Source of the DNA: Saccharicrinis sp963677655
GTDB lineage: Bacteria; Bacteroidota; Bacteroidia; Bacteroidales; Marinilabiliaceae
Assembly: GCA_963677655.1 (NCBI GenBank)
Contig: OY782089.1
Length of the DNA: 64,000 nt
Direction: 5' to 3' (one strand)
The notes under the pieces were generated by a model that was given only the letters and a program-made list of their open reading frames with translations, was not told the DNA's origin and made no database searches. Shown piece by piece: positions 25,882-34,904 of the stretch (position 1 is the stretch's first letter; every line of letters starts with the position of its first letter). Position numbers and translations under genes: made by a program.

Positions 25882-27075
25882 TTATTTACAAGCCAACAAT
25901 TCACTTTCTTTCAATTTTTTTAATCGCAACAATGCTTCCATATAATAATAATCAGCATAAATTATTGGCACATCAATTTCTGAGTTGCGAGGATGATGGC
26001 CTGTTGAATGCAACAAAATGGCATTGTTTTTTTCTTTACTCCAATATTCTTCAGGAGTAAGATCTGATAATAATTTTATAGCAGCCTTTACATATTGATT
26101 AGATAGCTTATCATCTTTCACTAACGAAGAAAGCTCAAACATACCACATGCAGCAATAGCTGCGGCCGATGCATCTTTAGGTGCATCAGGGATGTGAGGA
26201 TCATCAAAATCCCAAAATGGCACCCCATCTTCCGGTAATCGATCAAGAAAATGATCGGCAAGTTTTTTAGATGTTTCCAGGAAATCCAACCTTCCCGTTT
26301 CGCGACAAGCAATTGCAAAGCCATATATTCCCCAGGTTTGCCCCCTTGCCCACATGGATTCATCTGCATAGCCCTGGTGTGTATGTCCTTTTATAAATTC
26401 CCCCGTTTCTTTGTCAAAGTCTCCCAAATGATAAACAGCACTATCTGAACGAACAATATGCTTCATTGTTACATTTGCATGACTTTCAGCAATATCATAT
26501 AAACGTGTGCTACCTCCATTATTTGAAGCCCAGAATAATAATTCAAGGTTCATCATATTATCAATAATGGTATTCTGCGAATATTCCTTTTTTCGAGGCC
26601 AGGAATGAATTGTTCCTACATTAGGATTAAATAACGTAGCCAATGTATCTGCTGCAGCAAGTAAAACATCCTTATAATATTTATTTCCTGTTAGTCGATA
26701 TCCATTTCCAAAACTGCAGTACACCTGAAAACCTATATCATGGTCATGTGCCTTATTAAAGGCAATGTATTTTACAGGGTCTGTAAATTTCTCTGCCTCT
26801 TTTTTAATTTCAGCATCTCCCGAAAATTCATATGCATACCACAATACACCTGGATAAAATCCACTACACCAATCCTTTACTCCCCTATAATTCCATTCCT
26901 TCTCACCAGGGGTAATATTACGAGGAAACGAATCAGGGTATTGTGTTTGATCGATAGTTTTTACAACCTGTTGAACACAATAATTTAAGGCTTTATCACT
27001 ATCAAATCCCTGTTTTTTTGTACAACTTAATAGGAGTACTATAAGTAACGTGCTTAAAGTAATCAGTTTTCTCAT
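25882..27075 (-). CDS. GH88 unsaturated glucuronyl hydrolase
   Basis: A 397-residue lipoprotein (LLLSC, Cys18) with the (alpha/alpha)6 GH88 pattern. HDHDIGF (D113) and DNMMNL (D172) are 59 residues apart, fitting the two catalytic aspartates of Bacillus unsaturated glucuronyl hydrolase. THQGYADESMWARGQTWG is the conserved substrate-binding segment. GH88 enzymes hydrate the 4,5-double bond of the terminal uronate left by a polysaccharide lyase, releasing the sugar. Its presence therefore implies a lyase acting on a uronate-containing polymer. It is the first gene of a minus-strand operon with beta-helix/PDZ, TPR and MORN-like genes. A 24-bp motif shared with 33049-33072 lies 114 bp upstream. 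Confidence 0.92.
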   Translation of the reverse strand: MRKLITLSTLLIVLLLSCTKKQGFDSDKALNYCVQQVVKTIDQTQYPDSFPRNITPGEKEWNYRGVKDWCSGFYPGVLWYAYEFSGDAEIKKEAEKFTDPVKYIAFNKAHDHDIGFQVYCSFGNGYRLTGNKYYKDVLLAAADTLATLFNPNVGTIHSWPRKKEYSQNTIIDNMMNLELLFWASNNGGSTRLYDIAESHANVTMKHIVRSDSAVYHLGDFDKETGEFIKGHTHQGYADESMWARGQTWGIYGFAIACRETGRLDFLETSKKLADHFLDRLPEDGVPFWDFDDPHIPDAPKDASAAAIAACGMFELSSLVKDDKLSNQYVKAAIKLLSDLTPEEYWSKEKNNAILLHSTGHHPRNSEIDVPIIYADYYYMEALLRLKKLKESELLACK

Positions 27076-27188
27076 TTCGTTTTATAATCTAATGACAGCA
27101 CTGTTGTCAATTCCACTCCAACAATACTTGCAATGCTAATTAAATTCGAATTTACAGAGAAAGCTATTGTGAGAATAGGCAGGCAATT

Positions 27189-27212
27189 CCAAACAATGCA
27201 AAGTTTGTTGCA
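27189..27212. promoter_or_regulatory. Shared 24-bp motif, copy A
   Basis: CCAAACAATGCAA, then AG, then TTTGTTGCA: identical to 33049-33072 except for two bases, with further weaker similarity for about 15 bp beyond. Each copy lies upstream of a minus-strand operon start (114 bp before GH88). On the minus strand it contains TTGCA repeated at a 12-bp interval (as TGCAA/TTGCAT variants). It is a candidate binding site for a locus regulator. Confidence 0.55.
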
Positions 27213-27345
27213 TATAGTCGGACACTCCCTTTTTGTTACATTAGATACACTCAGACTGAGAACTAAACCTCAAGCCTGAAGAAGTAATGTTAATTGTAAT
27301 TTGTTTAATACTAAAGTAGCACTCAGCAGTATCCAAAAAATAGAA

Positions 27346-27426
27346 GCTGCCTCAAAAGTATTTTGCTTAACATTAATACATACATATTATAAGTTGACTT
27401 AGAAAAATATTGACTTTTGAGACAGC
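27346..27426. repeat. Short element with 15-bp terminal inverted repeats
   Basis: GCTGCCTCAAAAGT at the left end and its near reverse complement ACTTTTGAGACAGC at the right end enclose 81 bp. GGCTGTCTCAAAAG-type ends are common on insertion sequences, so this may be a MITE-like remnant. No transposase is present and no target-site duplication could be confirmed. Confidence 0.5.
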
Positions 27427-27492
27427 CACAACTTTTTACCATACCTATGTTTTTATATAATGCTTGTTTCCTTAACGGAGTTGTGTTTATTT

Positions 27493-30237
27493 CTACTCAA
27501 CTGTTATAACTGTTTCATTAAATATGGGACCATTGTTTTTAGTGATACCCTGTATGTTTATTAAATAATCTCCCCTTATGTCACTGGTGTAAAATGAAAA
27601 TACTGCATTTCCTAATGAATCAGTTTTTATATTATTATTCCAGTACATGGAAACCCTTCTGTCGGGGTTAGAAGATTCTTTCTGAATTAGGCTTTGGTAT
27701 TTAGGCATATAAAAAGTGCGAACCTTATCGTAACGTTGAGATACAAAGGAGTTTTTGTTTAATTTTTCATTGGGATTGATGGCTTTTGACCTATCCATCC
27801 AAACATGTATGCTCCCTTTTCCTGACAAAGGATTATAAATATAAGCAACTCTATCCACCATGTCACTTGTCAAATGATCCAGATCTATAAAACTATCATA
27901 TCTTAACTCATCGTTTATAGATACACTCAATACATCATAGCGGTTTCTACTTTGAGAATTATCAACCTGACCATACAAACTCACATTATTTCCGGCCATT
28001 CCCATACCTACACCAGAATGATGGATTATTTCCCCATTTAAATATTCTAAGCGGTCGCTTAACCTTAAAAACATCTCCCTTAAAGGAATAGCCTTATTAC
28101 CAATATCATCATTAGACAACGAATACTTTTTTCCAAACATATGAGCCAAATCTTCTTCTGATTCAGTAAGTTTTCGTTTTGCAGTTTTTGTAACTTCCTT
28201 TATGTATTCTGTATCCCAAATTTTCAATATCGAATCCGATGCAGCTTTAGATTGAACTATTGTCTTTTTCTCATCCAAAAAATAATCCTGAATAAAGGTA
28301 TAAGAATCCAGCTCTTGACTAAAATTGGTAACCACACTGTCGCGCATTTCTTTCTCCTTGTCTTCAATATTTAATCTAATACGTGAAAACCTGTTTTTTC
28401 TGTCTGCGTGAAATATAATAATCGGATTTAATTTTGCTTCAAATTCAGGATGCAGGGAGAATCTACCTTGGTTGTCAGACTTAAATGAAAATTTCTCTAT
28501 ACCTTTTGACAGACATAACACATTAATATCTGTACTGGCAGCAAGTTCCTTTCCTTTTGTCACTGAACCATGGTAGCTGTCATAATTGAAGAAGGAATAT
28601 TCAGGATTCTGCATTTTAGTTAACTGATAATACCAGGTAAATTTTCGCCATCCATGAGTTAACATCAGCAAATCCCTGCGATAGAATAACAATTTTGCAT
28701 CTGTACCATTATCAAAATACTGTTCTGGTTCATATACTTTACCCGAAAGCTCTGTTTTAAGGATAGTATACTCGCGAATGTCAGGTACATCACACAATTC
28801 ACTAATTCCTTTTTTTATATGCGTTACCATAACAGATAAATTCGCATTTAAGGGCAAACTATCATTTGTTAGCGCACTTAGGTTAACCTCAACTTTTTGT
28901 CTGCTTTTGTATTTCTTTTTCGACAAATCAATATTTAGCCTATTTTTATTACCCGTCTCTATAAAAACAAGACGTTCAGCTACAGGCTGTTGATATGGAT
29001 CAAAGAGGGTGAGTTTAGCAATACCTGTAGGTAAATTTTCCGTTTTAAACTTTACTATTTTTTCATCCTCCAACATAAAACTTTGCGTTGACAAAACAAT
29101 GTTTCCCATCTGCCAAACTGCCGTTATTTTTAGAGGTATAGTGAAGTTTTTATTTACTCTAAAAAATGAATGACTATCTTTATTACCTATATATGTCAAC
29201 ACATAGCCTTTTTTTAATACAGATGGAAATTTCACTTTGTTTTTATACTGGACCGGTTCTTCAATCACAAAACTATAAACATCATTAGCATCGGGCACCA
29301 TCACAAATTTACCCATACCCTGATGAATACTATTAAAGGAGCTAATTGTTTTGCCGTTTTGGTTAATTACCTTTCCGGAAATATTTACAGGACTTCCTGT
29401 ATTGTCAATACTCCTAAAAGCTACAGTTTGCAAAAGCCCATCTACCAAATCTCCTCCTTCAGGGAGAATCTGCACATCTAATGCCTGTGAAAATTCCGGA
29501 ATCTTGACAAGCCCTGAATTTTGTTGCCAATCATGTAATCCTACAAAATTTATTTTAAAAGAAGACGTACTATTTTGCGCAGGACTATAAGGTATTTTAA
29601 ACCGTGCCTGTCCTTTATCATCTGTCCTTATTTTTATCGTCTCTATTTCATTTGTGCTCCCATCATCTACACTATACCAAAAATAGTCTTTGCTTAATGG
29701 CCGTTTCTTTTTATCATAGGCAAACATTTGCAATGTTATGGTATCATTTGGTTGATAAAAGCGCTTGTTTAAAGCAAACGAATAGTTATACTCCTTCAGT
29801 TTTTTATTCCTTATTTCAATTGTAGTACGAAAAGCATTATCAATATCAAAGTTTAGCATATTGCTAGCATAGGCTACCAACTGATAAAATCCAGGCACCA
29901 AACTTTTGTTTATTATAATCTGTCCTTCAGCCGTTCCGGCGTAAATAAGAAATTGTTTCTCGTAGATAACATTATTGTCCTTATCAATCAAGGCAACAAT
30001 CATAGATTGCGAAACATCACTAGCCTGATGCAAAGGCCCTTGTACTACATAACCTTTAAACCACAGAGTATCCATGGCTTCAAAAAGGGATCTATTAGTA
30101 TGAAGAAACAAGTGCTGTTCAAGTGGTATAGAATTCTGTTTATCGTTATTTAGTTTTTCTTCGATTGTTGTTTGCGAGAGGATTTCCTGACTAGTGCAAA
30201 AGGTTAATATCGATAGAAATAGCAATATTCGATTCAT
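27493..30237 (-). CDS. Large exported MG2-like protein with TonB-plug-like C-terminus
   Basis: A 914-residue exported protein (signal peptide about residues 1-22). The N-terminal segment HLFLHTNRSLFEAMDTLWFKGY and the following beta-domains resemble macroglobulin-type MG2 domains. The part from about residue 720 (NVSLYGQVDNSQ, LSVSINDELRYDSFIDLDHL, TSDMVDRVAYIY) resembles the plug domain of TonB-dependent receptors, but no barrel follows. Bacteroidota encode many such proteins with no established function. A close paralogue lies directly upstream (30285-32975) with a 47-bp gap, so the pair is one operon formed by tandem duplication. Possible roles include assisting export or assembly of surface enzymes; this is speculation. 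Confidence 0.65.
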   Translation of the reverse strand: MNRILLFLSILTFCTSQEILSQTTIEEKLNNDKQNSIPLEQHLFLHTNRSLFEAMDTLWFKGYVVQGPLHQASDVSQSMIVALIDKDNNVIYEKQFLIYAGTAEGQIIINKSLVPGFYQLVAYASNMLNFDIDNAFRTTIEIRNKKLKEYNYSFALNKRFYQPNDTITLQMFAYDKKKRPLSKDYFWYSVDDGSTNEIETIKIRTDDKGQARFKIPYSPAQNSTSSFKINFVGLHDWQQNSGLVKIPEFSQALDVQILPEGGDLVDGLLQTVAFRSIDNTGSPVNISGKVINQNGKTISSFNSIHQGMGKFVMVPDANDVYSFVIEEPVQYKNKVKFPSVLKKGYVLTYIGNKDSHSFFRVNKNFTIPLKITAVWQMGNIVLSTQSFMLEDEKIVKFKTENLPTGIAKLTLFDPYQQPVAERLVFIETGNKNRLNIDLSKKKYKSRQKVEVNLSALTNDSLPLNANLSVMVTHIKKGISELCDVPDIREYTILKTELSGKVYEPEQYFDNGTDAKLLFYRRDLLMLTHGWRKFTWYYQLTKMQNPEYSFFNYDSYHGSVTKGKELAASTDINVLCLSKGIEKFSFKSDNQGRFSLHPEFEAKLNPIIIFHADRKNRFSRIRLNIEDKEKEMRDSVVTNFSQELDSYTFIQDYFLDEKKTIVQSKAASDSILKIWDTEYIKEVTKTAKRKLTESEEDLAHMFGKKYSLSNDDIGNKAIPLREMFLRLSDRLEYLNGEIIHHSGVGMGMAGNNVSLYGQVDNSQSRNRYDVLSVSINDELRYDSFIDLDHLTSDMVDRVAYIYNPLSGKGSIHVWMDRSKAINPNEKLNKNSFVSQRYDKVRTFYMPKYQSLIQKESSNPDRRVSMYWNNNIKTDSLGNAVFSFYTSDIRGDYLINIQGITKNNGPIFNETVITVE

Positions 30238-30284
30238 TGTATGATTTTAAGTCGACTTTTGTACTTTTAAGTATGTACTCTTAT

Positions 30285-32975
30285 CTATTGAACAACAAAC
30301 TCAACCTCTTTAAATACAAGGCCTTCCTTTGCTGAAACCCCTTGTATATTTATTTTGTATTTTCCTTTGATATCTCCGTTATAAAACTGAACAGATGTCT
30401 TTCCTAAACTATCGGTTTTTAATGAATTATTCCATAAAACAGTAATCCTATTATCTGGTATAGGGTTATGTATTTGTTCCGGATTTTCATATTTGGGACT
30501 ATAATATTTATATACCCTGCCATAGCGGTTTGATGTATACTTATTTTTAGCTTCCTTATCCGAAACCTGTACATTTTTGCCTTTTTTTGTCCATATCATT
30601 AAGGCACCATTTTGTCCTCCGCTATCTAATTCTGCAGCCAATATACCTCCCTTTACAAAGGCAATACCTTCCAGCATATCGCTTGACAAGTAAGATATCT
30701 CAGAGAATGTTGCATCGCGTAATTCCAGTTCATTCAGCACTATAGGAATAGAAACCTGATCTCCTGCTGCAGTTTTTACAACCTGATCATCCTCAACATA
30801 AAGTCCTGCCCCCAATTGTTCAATCATACTCTCCATATCTGTAATAGTACCACCAAAATCATCTTGCGTTAAAGCTCGAGTAGAACCCGTGCTATATCTT
30901 TTTATTCGTTCTCTCAACCTATCCCCGGTTTTGGTTGCTAAAACCATAACCTCTTCAATATATTTAGTATCCCATAATCTAAAAAGAGTATCGATTTTTT
31001 CTTTCTCATTGTAAACATCTGCATTGTAGCGATATACATATGGCATCAACTCTTTATAAAACAACTGTGCTACACTGTCGCGCATTTCCATTTCCCGATC
31101 TTCCATGGCTAGTTTCACTCTGGAAAAATCATTTTTCTTTTCTGCCGAAATAATTAAGGTAGGACTTGCCTTTTCTGAAAACTCCGGTTTTACCCAAAAA
31201 CGGCCATTCTCATCCGCTTTTGATTCCGACATGCTTATCCCTTTTCCAAAACACAATACATCTACAGGGGCATGAGGAACAACATTTTTTCCTTTGGTAA
31301 CTACTCCACGATACAGATCATAATTATAATATTCATAACCCGACTCAAGCTTATGGCATAAGTCAAAATACCAATCATACTTCCTCCATCCATGAGTAAG
31401 CATCAACAAATCAGACCGATATTCATTCAGCTTTTTATCTACACTTTCATCAAAATATTGAGATGGTTGAAAAACCTGTCCCGATAATTCAGAGTTAAAT
31501 ATAGTATAGTCCCTGATATCAGGAATAGGTAGCAAAGGGTTAATCCCTTCGGCAATATGTGTAACCGTTACAGAAAGACTTGCATCAACAGGTAGACTAT
31601 CGGCTGATAATATTTCCAAATCAATATTTCCCTTACTTCGGGCTAAAAACTTATTATGATTAAGGTTTATATTAACTTTTAAGTTATTTTTTGAACGGAC
31701 AAAAACCAACCTTTCGGCAAATGGCTCACCTCCTTTATCAAACAATGTAAGTTTGGCAATTCCAGTAGGTAAATCCTTTTTCGAAAAGGAGAACATCTTA
31801 TCATTCTCAAGCATAATAGTTTGTGTACCCAAAACAAAACCATCCATCTGCCATACTGCAGTTACCTTTTCTGTTCCTTCAAAATTTTTGCTTAGTTTAA
31901 ATATTGTATTATCTCCACGCGAACCTAGATAAGATATTGTAAAACCTTTATCCAGTACTTTGGGAAATTCAAATTCACGGCTATATATTACAGGTGACTT
32001 TACCTGCAGTTTGTATATCTCTCCCACTTGCGGAATCATCATAAATTTACCCATTCCCTGATGGGAAGTATTAAACCCGGTAACCACCTCTCCTTTTGAA
32101 TTTACCACATCACCTGAGATCTCAACTGGTTGTCCCTGGTCGTCAACACACCTAAATGCCACAATATTCATTAGGCCTGCAACTAAATCACCACCCTCGG
32201 GTAAAAGTTGTACATCTATTGCCCGAATAGCTGAAGATGCATAGGTTGTACCAGTAAAAGGTGATTCGAAACTACCTGCCTGCACATTAATTTTTAAAGG
32301 TAATTTATTGCTATTACTTGCCTTATAGGCAAAATTCAGGTAAGCTACCCCCTGATCATTTGACCTTATTTTACCTCCATCAAGTTTCTTATCACCATCA
32401 AGGATATCATATATTATCTCGATTTTTTTATGGGGCTTGTAATATTGATCGTATGTTAGTACCTGCATCTCAACCTGTTCATTGGTATGATAAAAAGGGC
32501 GGTTAAATCCATACGAGAAATTATACTTTTTCTGTTTGGTGGGTACTATTTCAATAGGCGTTCTAAAAATATAGTTTAAATCCTGATTCAACATATTTGA
32601 AGCATAGGCAACCAATTCAAATTGACCACCTCCAAGCATTTTGGTCAATACAATCTGTCCTTCGGCGGTACCATCAAAAATTAAAAACTGGGAAGACTCA
32701 ACTACTTCTTTTTCACTATTCAACAAAGCCACTATCATGGTTTGAGAAATGTTACTGGGTTGCTGAAGTGGTCCCTGCATACTGTATCCCTTAAACCAGA
32801 TAGTATCAGTGTCTTTATATTTAGTTTTATTAATATGTAAAAACAAGCGCTGGTTTATCGGGAACTCATTAAGTTTTTCATTTTGAAGATTGGTTAAAAC
32901 CGAGTTTTCTTGTGCCTGAAGGGTAATACAAAAAAAAGTAAGGAGTATAAAAATAGATGTGGTTAGATATCGCAT
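30285..32975 (-). CDS. Large exported MG2-like protein with TonB-plug-like C-terminus, paralogue
   Basis: An 896-residue protein, colinear with the next gene downstream: RLFLHINKTKYKDTDTIWFKGY, then GTAEGQIVLTKMLGGG, VDVLCFGKGIS and QVSIPIVLNELELRDATFSEI. Signal peptide about residues 1-21. The C-terminal plug-like unit ends with SSDMLEGIAFVKG, the segment that in TonB-dependent receptors precedes the barrel, which is absent. It is the first gene of the pair. The shared 24-bp motif at 33049-33072 is about 75 bp upstream of its start codon. The conserved HGWRKYDWYF segment marks this as the same family as its neighbour. Confidence 0.65.
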   Translation of the reverse strand: MRYLTTSIFILLTFFCITLQAQENSVLTNLQNEKLNEFPINQRLFLHINKTKYKDTDTIWFKGYSMQGPLQQPSNISQTMIVALLNSEKEVVESSQFLIFDGTAEGQIVLTKMLGGGQFELVAYASNMLNQDLNYIFRTPIEIVPTKQKKYNFSYGFNRPFYHTNEQVEMQVLTYDQYYKPHKKIEIIYDILDGDKKLDGGKIRSNDQGVAYLNFAYKASNSNKLPLKINVQAGSFESPFTGTTYASSAIRAIDVQLLPEGGDLVAGLMNIVAFRCVDDQGQPVEISGDVVNSKGEVVTGFNTSHQGMGKFMMIPQVGEIYKLQVKSPVIYSREFEFPKVLDKGFTISYLGSRGDNTIFKLSKNFEGTEKVTAVWQMDGFVLGTQTIMLENDKMFSFSKKDLPTGIAKLTLFDKGGEPFAERLVFVRSKNNLKVNINLNHNKFLARSKGNIDLEILSADSLPVDASLSVTVTHIAEGINPLLPIPDIRDYTIFNSELSGQVFQPSQYFDESVDKKLNEYRSDLLMLTHGWRKYDWYFDLCHKLESGYEYYNYDLYRGVVTKGKNVVPHAPVDVLCFGKGISMSESKADENGRFWVKPEFSEKASPTLIISAEKKNDFSRVKLAMEDREMEMRDSVAQLFYKELMPYVYRYNADVYNEKEKIDTLFRLWDTKYIEEVMVLATKTGDRLRERIKRYSTGSTRALTQDDFGGTITDMESMIEQLGAGLYVEDDQVVKTAAGDQVSIPIVLNELELRDATFSEISYLSSDMLEGIAFVKGGILAAELDSGGQNGALMIWTKKGKNVQVSDKEAKNKYTSNRYGRVYKYYSPKYENPEQIHNPIPDNRITVLWNNSLKTDSLGKTSVQFYNGDIKGKYKINIQGVSAKEGLVFKEVEFVVQ

Positions 32976-33048
32976 TAGACTACATTATAAAAAAAAGTTC
33001 GCATAACGAATGTAACCTTAATGCTTATCAGCCAACAAGAAAATCGTA

Positions 33049-33072
33049 CCAAACAATGCAAGATTTGTTGCA
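33049..33072. promoter_or_regulatory. Shared 24-bp motif, copy B
   Basis: CCAAACAATGCAA, GA, TTTGTTGCA; two differences from copy A at 27189. It lies 74 bp upstream of the MG2-like pair and just beyond the GH39 terminator hairpin, between two transcription units of the same strand. Confidence 0.55.
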
Positions 33073-33084
33073 AAATAATCAAAC

Positions 33085-33117
33085 ATTCGGGGTACGATTG
33101 CATATTGCACCCCGAAT
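33085..33117 (-). terminator. Probable terminator after GH39
   Basis: ATTCGGGGT (33085-33093) and ACCCCGAAT (33109-33117) form a perfect 9-bp stem. On the minus strand it follows the GH39 stop (33135) by 17 bp and is followed by T-rich sequence (GTTTGATTATTTTG). Confidence 0.65.
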
Positions 33118-33134
33118 TCCTTACCAACCCTAAA

Positions 33135-34775
33135 TTAATTTATCTGCTCTATCAACACCAAACTCCAGGGGCTTAGTTCACGATCGATAGTTAACTCACC
33201 TTTGTTATTAACTGTTATTACTTCTGTCTTAAGGTTATTAGCATAATCCTTCATTACCTTTATTTGCTCTCGCGTTGGTGGCTCAGGTTTGCCCATTTTT
33301 TCCCAATAGCTATAAATATTGCCATGGTCTTTATCCAGTGTTTCTATTTTAAACTGGGTTCCCGGTTTTAAGTCAGAAATAGTTACATTTAACTGACGAA
33401 TTTTACCTTCTTCGTATTTTTTAATTTTTTTGATACTAGATGGTACTGCATTATAATGATCCTCAGGATAATTATAGGATAATGCAACAACTTTTCCATT
33501 GCCAGACTTGCGGCTTACAAAAAGATAATCATTCTTAAATAGTTTTTCATCACCTAACTGATGCAACAAACGGTATGCATGATATGAAGGTTTCACCAAT
33601 CCCTGATAGTTGATCATACCAAAACCTCCATGAAAAATACTGGCCCCACCTCCCTTTTCTTCAAAAATATCTGTGAAAGTCCAAAAAGCCAATGAATTGG
33701 TTAATCCAATACAATCCAGATTAACTTTTGTGATATATGCTGCCGGAGGAAGAAAATCGTGCATAGCATCCCTGCTATTAGGACTGGTATTCCACTCGGT
33801 TAAGTGAATCTCTGCATCCGGATAAGCACTTTTTGCTATAACTTCGTTTAGCCATTTAATATCAATCATCGTAGAGTTTACAAAACGAGAAAAGTCTTTG
33901 CCTTTACCAGTTCTTGGATCTAAAGGATAATCGGTTGGATAAGGGTGACAACTGATAAAATCAACCGGCAGCTTTTCTTTCTTACAATATTTTAGAAAAT
34001 CCTCTATCCAGACACCTTTCCACTGTAAATCATTTATATTTTCAGCAGTAAAGGTTTTGGTAAACCCTTTGGTATCTTCACGTTCTCCTTTATAACGATC
34101 GTCAGCCACAAAATTACTAGTTGAAGGACCACCTACCTTCAGTTGGCTATCAACAGAGCGAATGGCTTGTACCGAGGCTTTGTATAAAGCAAAATATTGC
34201 GACTTGGTTCCATCAAAGAAGGCCCTGCACAAATTTGGTTCATTCCATACCTCAAAATACCAGGTACGAACCTCATCAATCCCATATCTATCCACACAAT
34301 GTTGGGTAAAGGCTTTAATTAAATCGTGCCATTTCTCTAAATAATCTTCCGATGGGGTTGTTCTTGCCTTCCACCAGAATACGGTTTGTGAATTTTCGGC
34401 AGCCATTGTTTTTGGGAAAAAACTTAACTCCACAAAAGGACGCACATTTAAATCAAGCAGACGATCAAAAACATCATCAATATATTGCCAATTGTATACA
34501 GTTTTCCCTCTTTGTTCAATTACAGGAAACATATCATCATGAAATAGACCATGAAAACGTACTGTTTCAAATCCGCAGGTTTCCTGAACCAATTTCATCT
34601 GTTCAAGCCAACCTGCTCTTAATGCTTCATTTGCTCTTCCAGCTCCTACACATTTACTCCAAAAGTGTTCAAATTTTTCACCTTCTCCTTTTGCATCAAC
34701 CGTTATGGTTTTTTGCGCATTTATCAACTGGGAAAACACCATGGCTCCCAAAATTAGAAATGTTTTTAATTGCAT
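33135..34775 (-). CDS. GH39 family glycoside hydrolase
   Basis: A 546-residue exported protein (signal ends near LINAQ, residue 21). The TIM barrel of GH39 is clear: EVWNEPN with acid/base E179 and HLTEWNTS with nucleophile E327. HFWSKCVGAGRANEALR near the N-terminus is typical of the family. GH39 members are beta-xylosidases, alpha-L-iduronidases or alpha-L-arabinosidases; the specificity here is open. It is the last gene of the GH92-GH29-GH39 run. A close same-length paralogue lies at 39111-40751, with catalytic residues at identical positions. Confidence 0.92.
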   Translation of the reverse strand: MQLKTFLILGAMVFSQLINAQKTITVDAKGEGEKFEHFWSKCVGAGRANEALRAGWLEQMKLVQETCGFETVRFHGLFHDDMFPVIEQRGKTVYNWQYIDDVFDRLLDLNVRPFVELSFFPKTMAAENSQTVFWWKARTTPSEDYLEKWHDLIKAFTQHCVDRYGIDEVRTWYFEVWNEPNLCRAFFDGTKSQYFALYKASVQAIRSVDSQLKVGGPSTSNFVADDRYKGEREDTKGFTKTFTAENINDLQWKGVWIEDFLKYCKKEKLPVDFISCHPYPTDYPLDPRTGKGKDFSRFVNSTMIDIKWLNEVIAKSAYPDAEIHLTEWNTSPNSRDAMHDFLPPAAYITKVNLDCIGLTNSLAFWTFTDIFEEKGGGASIFHGGFGMINYQGLVKPSYHAYRLLHQLGDEKLFKNDYLFVSRKSGNGKVVALSYNYPEDHYNAVPSSIKKIKKYEEGKIRQLNVTISDLKPGTQFKIETLDKDHGNIYSYWEKMGKPEPPTREQIKVMKDYANNLKTEVITVNNKGELTIDRELSPWSLVLIEQIN

Positions 34776-34904
34776 GTTTAGTGACTTTTTTAATCTACAT
34801 TAAATATTGAATTAAAAATAGACAAGTCCTCTTGAGTTTAATGAACTGCAAGTTCCAAAGAATAGTAATCTTGTTGCATTGGTTGGAAGATAAACTTATA
34901 TACA

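Larger units (their letters stand above)
27076..27492. other. 417-bp gene-free region upstream of GH88
   Basis: It holds the GH88 operon promoter region, the 24-bp regulatory-looking motif at 27189-27212, and a short inverted-repeat element at 27346-27426. No coding sequence was recognised. The MG2-like gene ends at its right border. Confidence 0.6.
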
